Assembly (NCBI RefSeq): GCF_008329585.1
Contig: NZ_NPKP01000006.1
Location: 186,001 to 250,000, forward strand
Source: Mycolicibacterium sp. P9-22
GTDB taxonomy: Bacteria; Actinomycetota; Actinomycetes; Mycobacteriales; Mycobacteriaceae
Length of the DNA stretch: 64,000 nucleotides
Direction: 5' to 3'
The stretch's first letter is position 1; every line of letters begins with the position of its first letter. The position numbers and the translations under genes were made by a program. A model generated the notes under the pieces. That model had not been told where the DNA came from. It saw only the letters and a list, made by a program, of their open reading frames with translations, and searched no databases. Shown here piece after piece: positions 25,677-34,380 of this stretch.

Positions 25677-26671
25677 GCATCCGAGAGGTCGCCGCGGCGG
25701 CCTCCGTGTCGGTCGGCACCGTGTCCAATGTGCTCAACTCGCCTGACAAGGTGTCCCCGGCCACCGTCGCGCGGGTGCAGGCCGCCATCGACGAACTCGG
25801 ATTCGTCCGCAACGACGCCGCCCGCCAACTCAAGGCCGGCCGGTCCCGCAGCGTCGGTCTGGTCGTACTCGACGTCGGCAACCCGTTCTTCACCGATATC
25901 GCCCGCGGCGCCGGCGCGCGGGCGCTGGAACACCATCTCACCCTGCTGTTGGCCACCTCCGATGACGACCCCCAGCGCGAACGTTCCTATGTCGACGCGT
26001 TCGACGAGCAGCGGGTGTTCGGGCTGTTGGTGTCGCCGGTCGGTGACGACTTCGACCGCCTCGACGCGCTGCGCCAGCGTGGCACCCCGGTCATCCTGGT
26101 CGACCGTGACGGGTCCGGGACCGAATTCGATTCGGTCGCGGTCGACGATATCGCCGGGGGGACGCTGGCCGTGGAGCATCTCACCGACATCGGCCGCCGG
26201 CGGATCGCCTTCGTCGGCGGGCCCCCTGAACTGCGCCAGGTCCGCGACCGCCTGCAGGGCGCCCGCAACGCCCTACAGCAGGTGCCGGGCGCCGAACTGG
26301 AGGTCATCTCGACTCCGGCACTGACGGTACTGGCCGGCCGCGCCGTGGGTGAACAGATCCGCGACCGCCCGGCGTCGCGCCGGCCCGACGGCATCTTCTG
26401 CGCGAATGATCTGGTCGCCATCGGTGTGCTCCAGGCGCTGGCCCTGCTGGGCGATGTGACGGTGCCCGAAGACATCGCACTGGTGGGTTACGACGATATC
26501 GAGTTCGCCCGTTCCGCCGTGGTCCCGTTGACCTCGGTGCGTCAGCCCAGTATTCAGATCGGCAGCACCGCAATAGATCTGCTGATCAAGTCCACCGAGA
26601 ATGCGGGCCGCCAACCTCGTCACATCATCTTCCAGCCCGAGCTGGTGACCCGACTCTCGACGCGGTCCTGA
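25670..26671 (+). CDS. LacI family repressor of the rhamnose operon
   Basis: The 333-aa protein has the LacI helix-turn-helix at its very start (IREVAAAASVSVGTVSNVLN, residues 4-23) and a periplasmic-binding-protein-like sensor domain with F-C-A-N-D-L-V-A-I-G and V-G-Y-D-D-I-E-F-A in the expected order. It lies directly upstream of the L-rhamnose genes, whose promoter region holds a perfect LacI-type palindrome, so it most likely senses rhamnose or rhamnulose. It is cotranscribed with, or coupled to, the TetR gene by a 7-bp overlap. Confidence 0.85.
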   Translation: MVSIREVAAAASVSVGTVSNVLNSPDKVSPATVARVQAAIDELGFVRNDAARQLKAGRSRSVGLVVLDVGNPFFTDIARGAGARALEHHLTLLLATSDDDPQRERSYVDAFDEQRVFGLLVSPVGDDFDRLDALRQRGTPVILVDRDGSGTEFDSVAVDDIAGGTLAVEHLTDIGRRRIAFVGGPPELRQVRDRLQGARNALQQVPGAELEVISTPALTVLAGRAVGEQIRDRPASRRPDGIFCANDLVAIGVLQALALLGDVTVPEDIALVGYDDIEFARSAVVPLTSVRQPSIQIGSTAIDLLIKSTENAGRQPRHIIFQPELVTRLSTRS

Positions 26672-26702
26672 ACTGGACCTGAACGGCGGCACACGAGGTC
26701 GC

Positions 26703-26731
26703 TTGACGTGTCTGCAGTCACGTTCTATTGT
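26703..26731 (+). promoter_or_regulatory. Promoter of the rhamnose operon
   Basis: TTGACG (26703-26708), a 17-bp spacer, and TATTGT (26726-26731) form a good housekeeping-type promoter. The predicted transcript start is near 26738, which puts the LacI palindrome at about +8 to +24. Confidence 0.7.
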
Positions 26732-26745
26732 TGCCGCCATCACAT

Positions 26746-26761
26746 ATTGAAACGTTTCAAT
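26746..26761. promoter_or_regulatory. LacI-family operator
   Basis: ATTGAAACGTTTCAAT is a perfect 16-bp palindrome with the central CG typical of LacI-family operators (the core TGAAACGTTTCA). It lies between the promoter and the AGGAGAGG ribosome site of rhaM, ideal for repression by blocking the polymerase. Confidence 0.85.
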
Positions 26762-26773
26762 TAGGAGAGGCAA

Positions 26774-27100
26774 ATGGACGACATCCAACGCGTGTGCTTT
26801 GTGATGCACCTGAAGCCCGACCGCGTCGACGACTACCTTGAGGCACACACCGAGGTCTGGCCCGAGATGCTCGACGCACTGCGCACCGCCGGCTGGCACA
26901 ACTACTCGTTGTTCGTGCGCCCGGCCGAGGGCATGGTGGTGGGTTACCTGGAGACCGACGACTTCGCCCGCGCCACCGCCGAGATGAGCCGGACCGCGAT
27001 CAACGACAAGTGGCAGGAACAGATGGCTCAGTACTTCCGCTCCGAGGCCCACCCCGACAGCAGCCTCGAGCTGCTCACCGAGTACTTCCACCTCGCTTGA
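26774..27100 (+). CDS. rhaM: L-rhamnose mutarotase
   Basis: The 108-aa protein matches RhaM, which interconverts the alpha and beta anomers of L-rhamnose. The family motifs are H-L-K-P-D-R-V-D-D-Y-L-E-A-H near residues 12-25 with the catalytic Tyr and His, V-W-P-E-M, and G-W-H-N-Y-S. AGGAGAGG precedes the ATG by 3 bases. It is the first gene of the rhamnose operon. Confidence 0.9.
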   Translation: MDDIQRVCFVMHLKPDRVDDYLEAHTEVWPEMLDALRTAGWHNYSLFVRPAEGMVVGYLETDDFARATAEMSRTAINDKWQEQMAQYFRSEAHPDSSLELLTEYFHLA

Positions 27101-27133
27101 CCACCCCCACCTCTGCACACACCTAGGACACCC

Positions 27134-28450
27134 ATGAAAATCGGAGCGCGCTCCACCACCGGCTGGCGGGCCACCATCTCGGTCGCCATGTCCAACTACA
27201 TCGAGGCCGGATCGATCATCGCGATCGCCACCAGTCTCGGGTTCTGGCAGGCCGAGTTCGGCATCAGCAACTTCGCCGTCGGCCTGTTGGCGGCCCTGAG
27301 TGCCAACGCCTTCGGCGCGGCCATCGGTGCCGCGATCGGCGGGCCGCTGTGTGACCGCTTCGGGCGCAAGGCGATCTACACCTACGACCTGCTGGTGTAC
27401 ATGGCGGGCGTGCTGCTGGCTGCCTTCGCGATGAACTTCACCATGCTGCTGGCGGCCTTCATCATCACCGGTATCGCCGTCGGCGCCGGCGTGCCCGCCT
27501 CCTGGACCTATATCGCCGAACAGGCGCCGTCGGGCGAGCGGGCCAAACACGTCGGCACCGCCCAGCTCGCCTGGTCGGTCGGCCCGTTCATCGGCTTCGC
27601 GCTCGCCGCCGCGCTGGCGCCGTTGGAGTTGCTCGGATCGCGGATCATCTTCGTGCACCTGTTCGTGGTCGCCGCCATCGTGTGGTGGATCCGCCAGGGC
27701 CTGCAGGAATCGCAGATCTGGAAAGACGAAGCCGTCGACGAGAGTCGTGAGCTGCAGTCCTCGGTGGGCGCACGGGGCGTGCGCGGTCTGTTCTCCCGCA
27801 AGGTCAACATCACCGCCCTGCTGTTCCTCGGCGGCATCTACCTGTTCTGGAACACCGTGGCGGGCCAGGCCGGCATCTTCATGCCCCGCGTCTATGACAC
27901 CGCCGGTCTGCACAGCCCCGTGCAGCAGAACCTGCTGCAGGTGTTGGTGTGGGGCTGCACGGTGGCCGCCACCTACTTCGGCTTCATGCGCTACGCCGAC
28001 CGGGTCTCCCAGCGCGCGCTCTACATCGTCGGTGCCGCACTGGGTATCGTCGGCTGGATCGTGCTGGTCGCCTTCACCGACAGCGGCATCTCCACCATGC
28101 TCATCTTCGCTGTGCTGTGGGGCATCTCGGCAGGCATCGGCTGCCAGGCCTTTTACAGCCTGTGGGCCAGCGAGCTGTTCGCCACCCCGTACCGGGCCAG
28201 CGCCCAGGGCATCATGTTCTTCGTGGTGCGCACCGCCACCGGCCTGCTCAGCTACTTCTTCCCCACCATGCTTGCCGCCACCGGCCTGACCACCGTCGGC
28301 ATCCTGCTGGTCGGACTGCTCACCGTCGCACTGATCATCGGCGCTGTCTGGGCGCCCCGCACGCAGGGCAAGTCGTTGCAGCAGATCGAATCCGAGCGCT
28401 ACGGCGCACCGGTCAGCGCACCCGCACAAGCTCCCTACACCGCAGTCTGA
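27134..28450 (+). CDS. MFS sugar transporter (probable L-rhamnose importer)
   Basis: The 438-aa protein has about 12 membrane helices and the sugar-porter loop motif D-R-F-G-R-K after helix 2 (near residue 73). Its place between rhaM and rhaI makes L-rhamnose uptake the natural role; this is inferred from context. It replaces the RhaT-type or ABC importers of other bacteria. 33 bp separate it from rhaM. Confidence 0.8.
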   Translation: MKIGARSTTGWRATISVAMSNYIEAGSIIAIATSLGFWQAEFGISNFAVGLLAALSANAFGAAIGAAIGGPLCDRFGRKAIYTYDLLVYMAGVLLAAFAMNFTMLLAAFIITGIAVGAGVPASWTYIAEQAPSGERAKHVGTAQLAWSVGPFIGFALAAALAPLELLGSRIIFVHLFVVAAIVWWIRQGLQESQIWKDEAVDESRELQSSVGARGVRGLFSRKVNITALLFLGGIYLFWNTVAGQAGIFMPRVYDTAGLHSPVQQNLLQVLVWGCTVAATYFGFMRYADRVSQRALYIVGAALGIVGWIVLVAFTDSGISTMLIFAVLWGISAGIGCQAFYSLWASELFATPYRASAQGIMFFVVRTATGLLSYFFPTMLAATGLTTVGILLVGLLTVALIIGAVWAPRTQGKSLQQIESERYGAPVSAPAQAPYTAV

Positions 28451-28461
28451 GGACACCACAG

Positions 28462-29610
28462 ATGACCACCGCACTGGACAATCTCGCCATCGAACTGCCC
28501 TCCTGGGCATTCGGGAACTCCGGCACCCGCTTCAAGGTGTTCGGCACCCCCGGCACGCCGCGCACCATCGAGGAGAAGCTCGCCGACGCAGCCACCGTGC
28601 ACCGGCTCACCGGGCTGGCACCGGCTGTCGCCCTGCACATTCCGTGGGACACCGTCGACGACTACACCGCGCTCGGCCGCTACGCGGGCGACCTCGGGGT
28701 TCGGCTGGGCACCATCAACTCCAACACCTTCCAGGACGACGACTACAAGTTCGGCAGCCTCACCCACACCGACAAGGCGGTCCGGCAGAAGGCCATCGAC
28801 CATCACCTTGCCTGCATCGAGGTGATGAACGAAACCGGATCCCGCGACCTGAAGATCTGGCTGGCCGATGGCACCAACTACCCCGGCCAGGGCGACATCC
28901 GCGGCCGCCAGGACCGCCTGGCCGAATCGCTGGCCGCCATCTACCAGCACATCGGCGCCGACCAGCGGCTCGTGCTGGAATACAAGTTCTTCGAACCCGC
29001 CATGTACGCGACCGACGTCCCCGACTGGGGTACCTCCTACGCCCATGTGACGGCTCTGGGCGAGCGGGCCAAGGTGTGTCTGGACACCGGACATCATGCG
29101 CCGGGCACCAATATCGAGTTCATCGTCGCCCAACTACTGCGGCTGGGAAAGCTGGGCTCGTTCGACTTCAACTCCCGCTTCTATGCCGACGATGACCTGA
29201 TCGTAGGGGCGGCCGATCCGTTCCAGCTGTTCCGCATCATGTTCGAGGTGATCCGCGGTGGTGGGTTGGAATCCGGATCGGATCTCGCCCTCATGCTCGA
29301 TCAGTGCCACAACGTCGAGGAGAAGATCCCCGGCCAGATCCGCTCGGTGCTCAACGTCCAGGAGATGACGGCACGCGCCGCGCTGGTGGATACCGGCGCG
29401 CTGACCGCCGCACAGGAATCCGGAGATGTGCTGGGCGCCAACGAGATCTTCATGGATGCCTTCTACACCGACGTCCGTCCGATGCTCGCCGAACGCCGCG
29501 CCGCCCAGGGTCTGCCCGCTGACCCGATGGCCGCGTTCCGGGACAGCGGATACCAGGACACCATCAACGCCGAGCGAATCGACGGAACCCAATCCTCGTG
29601 GGGAGCATAG
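28462..29610 (+). CDS. rhaI: L-rhamnose isomerase (RhaI type)
   Basis: The 382-aa protein matches the RhaI family, related to xylose isomerase and found in Pseudomonas and actinobacteria, not the E. coli RhaA family. It converts L-rhamnose to L-rhamnulose with a divalent metal. Visible family features are V-L-E-Y-K-F-F-E-P near residue 173 (metal Glu), L-D-T-G-H-H-A-P near 211 (Asp and His ligands) and F-D-F-N-S-R near 235. The ATG at 28462 lies 11 bp after the permease stop. Confidence 0.88.
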   Translation: MTTALDNLAIELPSWAFGNSGTRFKVFGTPGTPRTIEEKLADAATVHRLTGLAPAVALHIPWDTVDDYTALGRYAGDLGVRLGTINSNTFQDDDYKFGSLTHTDKAVRQKAIDHHLACIEVMNETGSRDLKIWLADGTNYPGQGDIRGRQDRLAESLAAIYQHIGADQRLVLEYKFFEPAMYATDVPDWGTSYAHVTALGERAKVCLDTGHHAPGTNIEFIVAQLLRLGKLGSFDFNSRFYADDDLIVGAADPFQLFRIMFEVIRGGGLESGSDLALMLDQCHNVEEKIPGQIRSVLNVQEMTARAALVDTGALTAAQESGDVLGANEIFMDAFYTDVRPMLAERRAAQGLPADPMAAFRDSGYQDTINAERIDGTQSSWGA

Positions 29611-29612
29611 GT

Positions 29613-31652
29613 ATGGCCACCAACACCACTGTCGCCGAACTGATCGCGCGCTCCAACGCGCTCGGTTCGGACCCGAAGAACACCAACTACGCCGGTGGCA
29701 ACACCTCGGCCAAGGGCACCGGCACCGACCCGGTGACCGGTGAGAACGTCGACCTGTTGTGGGTCAAGGGATCCGGTGGTGATCTCGGCACCCTCACCGA
29801 GAACGGGCTGGCCGTGCTGCGGCTGGATCGCATGCGGGCGCTGGTCGACGTCTACCCCGGCGTGGATCGCGAAGACGAGATGGTGGCGGCGTTCGACTAC
29901 TGCCTGCACGGCAAGGGCGGAGCGGCACCGTCGATCGACACGGCCATGCACGGCCTCGTGGACGCCGCGCACGTCGACCATCTGCACCCCGACTCCGGTA
30001 TCGCGATCGCCACGGCGGCCGACGGGGAAGCGCTGACGCAGAAGATCTTCGGTGACCGGGTGGCGTGGGTGCCGTGGCGCCGGCCCGGCTTCCAGCTGGG
30101 CCTGGACATCTCGGAGATCAAGAAGGCCAACCCGCAAGCAATAGGCTGCATCCTCGGCGGGCACGGCATCACCGCGTGGGGCGAGACCTCCGACGAGGCG
30201 CAGGCCAACTCGCTGGAGATCATCCGTGCGGCCGAGGAGTTCATCTGCGCCAACGGTGCGCAGCAGCCATTCGGTGCGCCGTTGGACGGGTACACCGCCC
30301 TGCCGGAACCGCAACGCCGCGCGAAGGCCGCCGCCCTGGCGCCGTTCATCCGGGGACTGGCGTCTGCCGACCGCCCCCAGGTCGGACACTTCACCGATGT
30401 CGCCCCGGTACTCGAATTCCTCTGCGCGGCCGAGCATCCCCGGCTGGCTGCGCTCGGCACCAGCTGCCCCGACCATTTCCTGCGCACCAAGGTCAAGCCG
30501 CTGGTGCTCGACTTGCCCACCGACGCCGGCATCGAGGAATGCAAGGCTCGGCTGACCGAACTGCACGAGCGGTACCGTGCCGACTACCGGGCCTACTACG
30601 AGCGCTACGCCACCGACGACAGCCCGGCGATGCGGGGCGCCGATCCGGCCATCGTGCTGATTCCCGGCGTCGGAATGTTCAGCTACGGCAAGGACAAGCA
30701 GACTGCGCGGGTCGCCGGTGAGTTCTACCTGAATGCCATCAACGTGATGCGGGGCGCCGAGGCGGTCTCCAGCTACGCCCCCATCGACGAGTCGGAGAAG
30801 TTCCGGATCGAGTACTGGGCGCTGGAAGAGGCCAAGCTGGCCCGCATGCCCAAGCCCAAGCCACTGGCCACCCGCATCGCGCTGGTCACCGGCGCCGCCT
30901 CGGGGATCGGCAAGGCCATCGCCACCCGGCTGGCGGCCGAGGGCGCCTGCGTGGTGATCGCGGACCTCGATGCCGACAAAGCCGCCGAAGCGGCGGCCGA
31001 GATAGGTAACGCCGATGTCGCCATCGGCATCGCCGCGGACGTCACCGATGAGGACGCGGTGCAGGCCGCCATCGATGCGTGCGCGCTGGCCTTCGGCGGG
31101 ATCGACATCGTGGTCAACAACGCCGGCCTGTCGCTGTCGAAGTCGTTGCTGGACACCACCGCAGCCGACTGGGACCTGCAGCACAACGTGATGGCCCGCG
31201 GCTCGTTCCTGGTCTCCAAGGCCGCCGCGCGCGCCCTCATCGATCAGAAGCTGGGCGGGGACATCATCTACATCTCGTCGAAGAACTCGGTGTTCGCCGG
31301 GCCCAACAACATCGCCTACTCGGCCACCAAGGCCGATCAGGCCCACCAGGTTCGGCTGCTGGCCGCCGAACTCGGCGAGCACGGGGTGAAGGTCAACGGC
31401 ATCAACCCCGACGGTGTGGTGCGCGGTTCGGGGATCTTCGCCGGCGGCTGGGGCGCCAAGCGCGCCGCGGTGTACGGGGTCCCCGAGGAAGAGCTCGGCG
31501 CCTACTACGCCCAGCGCACCCTGCTCAAACGCGAAGTGCTGCCGGAGAACATCGCCAATGCCGCCTTCGCGTTGTGCACCAGCGACTTCTCGCACACCAC
31601 GGGGCTGCACGTACCGGTCGACGCCGGCGTCGCCGCAGCCTTCCTCAGGTGA
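29613..31652 (+). CDS. rhaEW: Bifunctional L-rhamnulose-1-phosphate aldolase / L-lactaldehyde dehydrogenase
   Basis: The 679-aa protein is a fusion. Residues 1 to about 415 form a class II aldolase/adducin-type domain with a zinc-binding H-V-D-H-L-H-P-D-S near 117-125. Residues about 420-679 form an SDR domain with T-G-A-A-S-G-I-G, N-N-A-G, and Y-S-A-T-K. The known RhaEW enzyme splits rhamnulose-1-phosphate to DHAP and L-lactaldehyde and oxidises the latter to L-lactate with NAD+. The ATG at 29613 lies 2 bp after the rhaI stop; the stop overlaps rhaB by 1 bp. Confidence 0.9.
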   Translation: MATNTTVAELIARSNALGSDPKNTNYAGGNTSAKGTGTDPVTGENVDLLWVKGSGGDLGTLTENGLAVLRLDRMRALVDVYPGVDREDEMVAAFDYCLHGKGGAAPSIDTAMHGLVDAAHVDHLHPDSGIAIATAADGEALTQKIFGDRVAWVPWRRPGFQLGLDISEIKKANPQAIGCILGGHGITAWGETSDEAQANSLEIIRAAEEFICANGAQQPFGAPLDGYTALPEPQRRAKAAALAPFIRGLASADRPQVGHFTDVAPVLEFLCAAEHPRLAALGTSCPDHFLRTKVKPLVLDLPTDAGIEECKARLTELHERYRADYRAYYERYATDDSPAMRGADPAIVLIPGVGMFSYGKDKQTARVAGEFYLNAINVMRGAEAVSSYAPIDESEKFRIEYWALEEAKLARMPKPKPLATRIALVTGAASGIGKAIATRLAAEGACVVIADLDADKAAEAAAEIGNADVAIGIAADVTDEDAVQAAIDACALAFGGIDIVVNNAGLSLSKSLLDTTAADWDLQHNVMARGSFLVSKAAARALIDQKLGGDIIYISSKNSVFAGPNNIAYSATKADQAHQVRLLAAELGEHGVKVNGINPDGVVRGSGIFAGGWGAKRAAVYGVPEEELGAYYAQRTLLKREVLPENIANAAFALCTSDFSHTTGLHVPVDAGVAAAFLR

Positions 31653-33148
31653 TGAAATCCGGTCAGGTCGCCGCCATCGACCTGGGCGCGACCAGCGGCC
31701 GGGTGATGCTCGCCGATATCGGGCCGGGCCGGCTGGAACTGGAACAGGTCGCGCGCTTCGCCAACGATCCGGTGCCGCTGTGGAACGGTCACCGCACCGC
31801 GCTGCACTGGGATGTCCCTGGGCTGTTCCGGGAGGCGTGCGCCGGTCTGGCCGAGGCGGGCCGGCGGTCGGACAACCTAATCACCGTCGGTGTCGATTCG
31901 TGGGCCGTCGACTACGGTCTGCTGCGCGGCGGGGCGCTGACATCCCTGCCGTACCACTACCGCGATTCCCGCTCCGACGAGGGCGTGCGTGCGGTGCACC
32001 GCACGATCGAGCCCGCCGAGTTGTATGCCCGCAACGGCCTGCAGTTCCTGCCGTTCACCACCATCTATCAGCTGGCGGCCGAGAAGGCGTGTGGCGACAA
32101 CGATCTCGCGGACCGTGCCCTGCTGATACCCGATCTGATCGGGTACTGGCTGACCGGCCGCGAGGTCACCGAACACACGAACGCCTCGACAACCGGCCTG
32201 CTGCGCACCACGGGTGAGTGGGACGACGAGCTGGCCGCCCGGTTGGGGCTGCGCCCAGATCTGTTCCCCGGCGTCGTCGAACCCGGCAGCGAACTGGGCC
32301 CGCTGCTGCGCGAGGTGTCCAAGCCCCTCGGCCTGACACCGGACACCACAGTCACCACCGTCGCCTCGCACGACACCGCCTCGGCGGTCGTCGCGGTGCC
32401 GATGGACTCCGGCAGCGCCGCCTACATCTCCTGCGGCACCTGGGGATTGGTCGGCGTGGAGCTCGCCGCCCCGGTGATCACCGAGGCCGGACGGCAAGCG
32501 AACTTCACCAATGAAGTCGGCGCCGACGGCCGGATCCGCTACCTGCACAATGTGATGGGGCTCTGGCTGCTCAGCGAGACGGTCCGGCAGTACCAGCGCG
32601 ACGGCTACCGCGCCGACCTGTCCGAACTCCTGATGCAGGCCGGCGAGGTCCGCCCCAGCTTCGACGTCTTCGACACCGCGGACCCGCGGTTCCTCGCCCC
32701 GGGCGACATGCCCGGCCGGATCCGCGACTGGTACGACGAGCGAGGGCTGCAGGTACCGATGACCCGGCCGGAGGTGGTCCGGGCCATCGTGGAAAGCCTT
32801 GCCGCGGCGTTCGCCGACGGAGTCCGCCAGGCCGCCGAGCTGTCCGGCACACCGGTACAGTCCGTGCACGTCGTCGGTGGCGGATCCCAGAACAGGCTGC
32901 TGTGCCAGCTGACCGCCGACCGGGCCGGGCTGCCGGTACTGGCCGGCCCGGTCGAGGCCACCGCATTGGGCAATGTGCTGATCAGCGCCCGCGCCCACCA
33001 CCTGGTCGATGGCGATCTCGAGGCGCTCCGTCATATCGTTACCACCAGGTTCCCACCCCAGCAGTACACACCCCGCACCCGACGCACTCTCGTCCCGCGT
33101 ACGGTCGGGACAGGAAAGCGCATTGCAGTGAAAGAGGTCCGGCCATGA
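31652..33148 (+). CDS. rhaB: Rhamnulokinase
   Basis: The 498-aa protein is a FGGY-family sugar kinase with the RhaB start A-I-D-L-G-A-T-S-G-R-V-M, the catalytic region V-D-S-W-A-V-D-Y-G near residue 82 and V-V-G-G-G-S-Q-N-R-L-L near 410 in the ADP-binding site. It phosphorylates L-rhamnulose at O1. The ATG at 31652 shares one base with the rhaEW stop (TGATG), so the genes are coupled. Confidence 0.9.
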   Translation: MKSGQVAAIDLGATSGRVMLADIGPGRLELEQVARFANDPVPLWNGHRTALHWDVPGLFREACAGLAEAGRRSDNLITVGVDSWAVDYGLLRGGALTSLPYHYRDSRSDEGVRAVHRTIEPAELYARNGLQFLPFTTIYQLAAEKACGDNDLADRALLIPDLIGYWLTGREVTEHTNASTTGLLRTTGEWDDELAARLGLRPDLFPGVVEPGSELGPLLREVSKPLGLTPDTTVTTVASHDTASAVVAVPMDSGSAAYISCGTWGLVGVELAAPVITEAGRQANFTNEVGADGRIRYLHNVMGLWLLSETVRQYQRDGYRADLSELLMQAGEVRPSFDVFDTADPRFLAPGDMPGRIRDWYDERGLQVPMTRPEVVRAIVESLAAAFADGVRQAAELSGTPVQSVHVVGGGSQNRLLCQLTADRAGLPVLAGPVEATALGNVLISARAHHLVDGDLEALRHIVTTRFPPQQYTPRTRRTLVPRTVGTGKRIAVKEVRP

Positions 33149-34380
33149 AACGTCGCATCCCCAAGGTGGCCGATCTGGCCCCACTGATGCAGTTCAAGAA
33201 GCCCGAGCTGAACGCGCGCACCCGCCGGCTCTCGGCCGCGCTGACGGTGGAGGATCTGCGCGCGATCGCCAAGCGCCGCACCCCTAGGGCCGCGTTCGAC
33301 TACACCGACGGCTCCGCGGAAGCCGAACTGTCCCTGGCGCGGGCCCGACAGGCATTCCAGGACATCGAGTTCCACCCGGCGATCCTGCGGGATGTGTCCA
33401 AGGTCGACACCAGTTGCACCATTCTGGGCGGTCGCTCGGAGTTGCCGTTCGGTATCGCGCCCACCGGGTTCACGCGGATGATGCAGACCGAGGGTGAATA
33501 CGCAGGTGCGCGCGCCGCCGCCCGCGCCGGAATCCCGTTCTCGCTGTCCACCATGGGCACCGCCTCCATCGAGGATGTGAAGGCCGCCAACCCGCACGGG
33601 CGCAACTGGTTCCAGCTCTACATGTGGAAGGACCGGGACCGCTCGATGGCGCTCGTCGAGCGCGCCGCCGCGGCCGGCTACGACACGCTGCTGGTCACCG
33701 TCGACGTCCCGGTGGCCGGAGCGCGGCTGCGCGACAAGCGCAACGGCATGTCCATCCCGCCCGCTCTCACCACGAAGACCGTGCTCAACGCGATCCCCCG
33801 GCCGCAGTGGTGGATCGACTTCCTGACCACCGAGCCGCTGGCCTTCGCCTCCCTGGACCGCTGGTCGGGCACCGTCGCCGAGCTCCTGGACACCATGTTC
33901 GATCCGACCGTGACCTTCGAGGACCTGGCCTGGATCAAATCCCAGTGGCCGGGCAAGCTGGTGGTCAAGGGCATCCAGACGGTGGCCGACGCGCAAGCCG
34001 TCGCCGATCTCGGCGTGGACGGCATCGTGCTGTCCAATCACGGAGGGCGTCAACTTGATCGGGCCCCGATCCCGTTCCACCTGCTCCCCGAGGTCGCCCC
34101 TGCGGTGGGTGATCGCACCGAGATCATCCTCGACACCGGCATCATGTCCGGCGCCGATATCGTGGCTTCCATCGCCCTGGGCGCGCGGTTCACGCTGGTC
34201 GGCCGGGCCTATCTGTACGGCCTGATGGCCGGCGGGGAAGCCGGTGTGGACCGGATGATCGAGATCCTCTCCGAGCAGATCGCGCGCACCATGCGACTGC
34301 TCGGCGTCGCCTCGCTCGACGAGCTGGTGCCCGAGCATGTGACGCAGTTGCAGCGGCTGGTGCCGCGCAGGATTCCCTAG
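33145..34380 (+). CDS. lldD: FMN-dependent alpha-hydroxy-acid dehydrogenase (L-lactate dehydrogenase, LldD2-like)
   Basis: The 411-aa protein belongs to the FMN-dependent alpha-hydroxy-acid oxidising family and matches LldD2 in length. The active-site block S-N-H-G-G-R-Q-L-D is near residue 297, with the catalytic His and the following Arg, and A-P-T-G-F-T near 110. It would oxidise L-lactate, the RhaEW product, to pyruvate and pass electrons to the quinone pool. A 4-bp ATGA overlap with rhaB makes it the last gene of the rhamnose operon. It ends in a CTAG shared with the stop of the convergent amiB gene. Confidence 0.85.
   Translation: MKRRIPKVADLAPLMQFKKPELNARTRRLSAALTVEDLRAIAKRRTPRAAFDYTDGSAEAELSLARARQAFQDIEFHPAILRDVSKVDTSCTILGGRSELPFGIAPTGFTRMMQTEGEYAGARAAARAGIPFSLSTMGTASIEDVKAANPHGRNWFQLYMWKDRDRSMALVERAAAAGYDTLLVTVDVPVAGARLRDKRNGMSIPPALTTKTVLNAIPRPQWWIDFLTTEPLAFASLDRWSGTVAELLDTMFDPTVTFEDLAWIKSQWPGKLVVKGIQTVADAQAVADLGVDGIVLSNHGGRQLDRAPIPFHLLPEVAPAVGDRTEIILDTGIMSGADIVASIALGARFTLVGRAYLYGLMAGGEAGVDRMIEILSEQIARTMRLLGVASLDELVPEHVTQLQRLVPRRIP

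Noticed and set aside
26273..28510. A 745-codon open frame on the minus strand across the LacI gene and rhamnose permease
   Set aside because: It is antisense to well-supported genes with known motifs; long antisense frames are common at this GC content and the translation has no family pattern.
29463..31610. A 715-codon minus-strand frame opposite rhaEW
   Set aside because: Same reason: it mirrors the codon pattern of rhaEW and has no motif.
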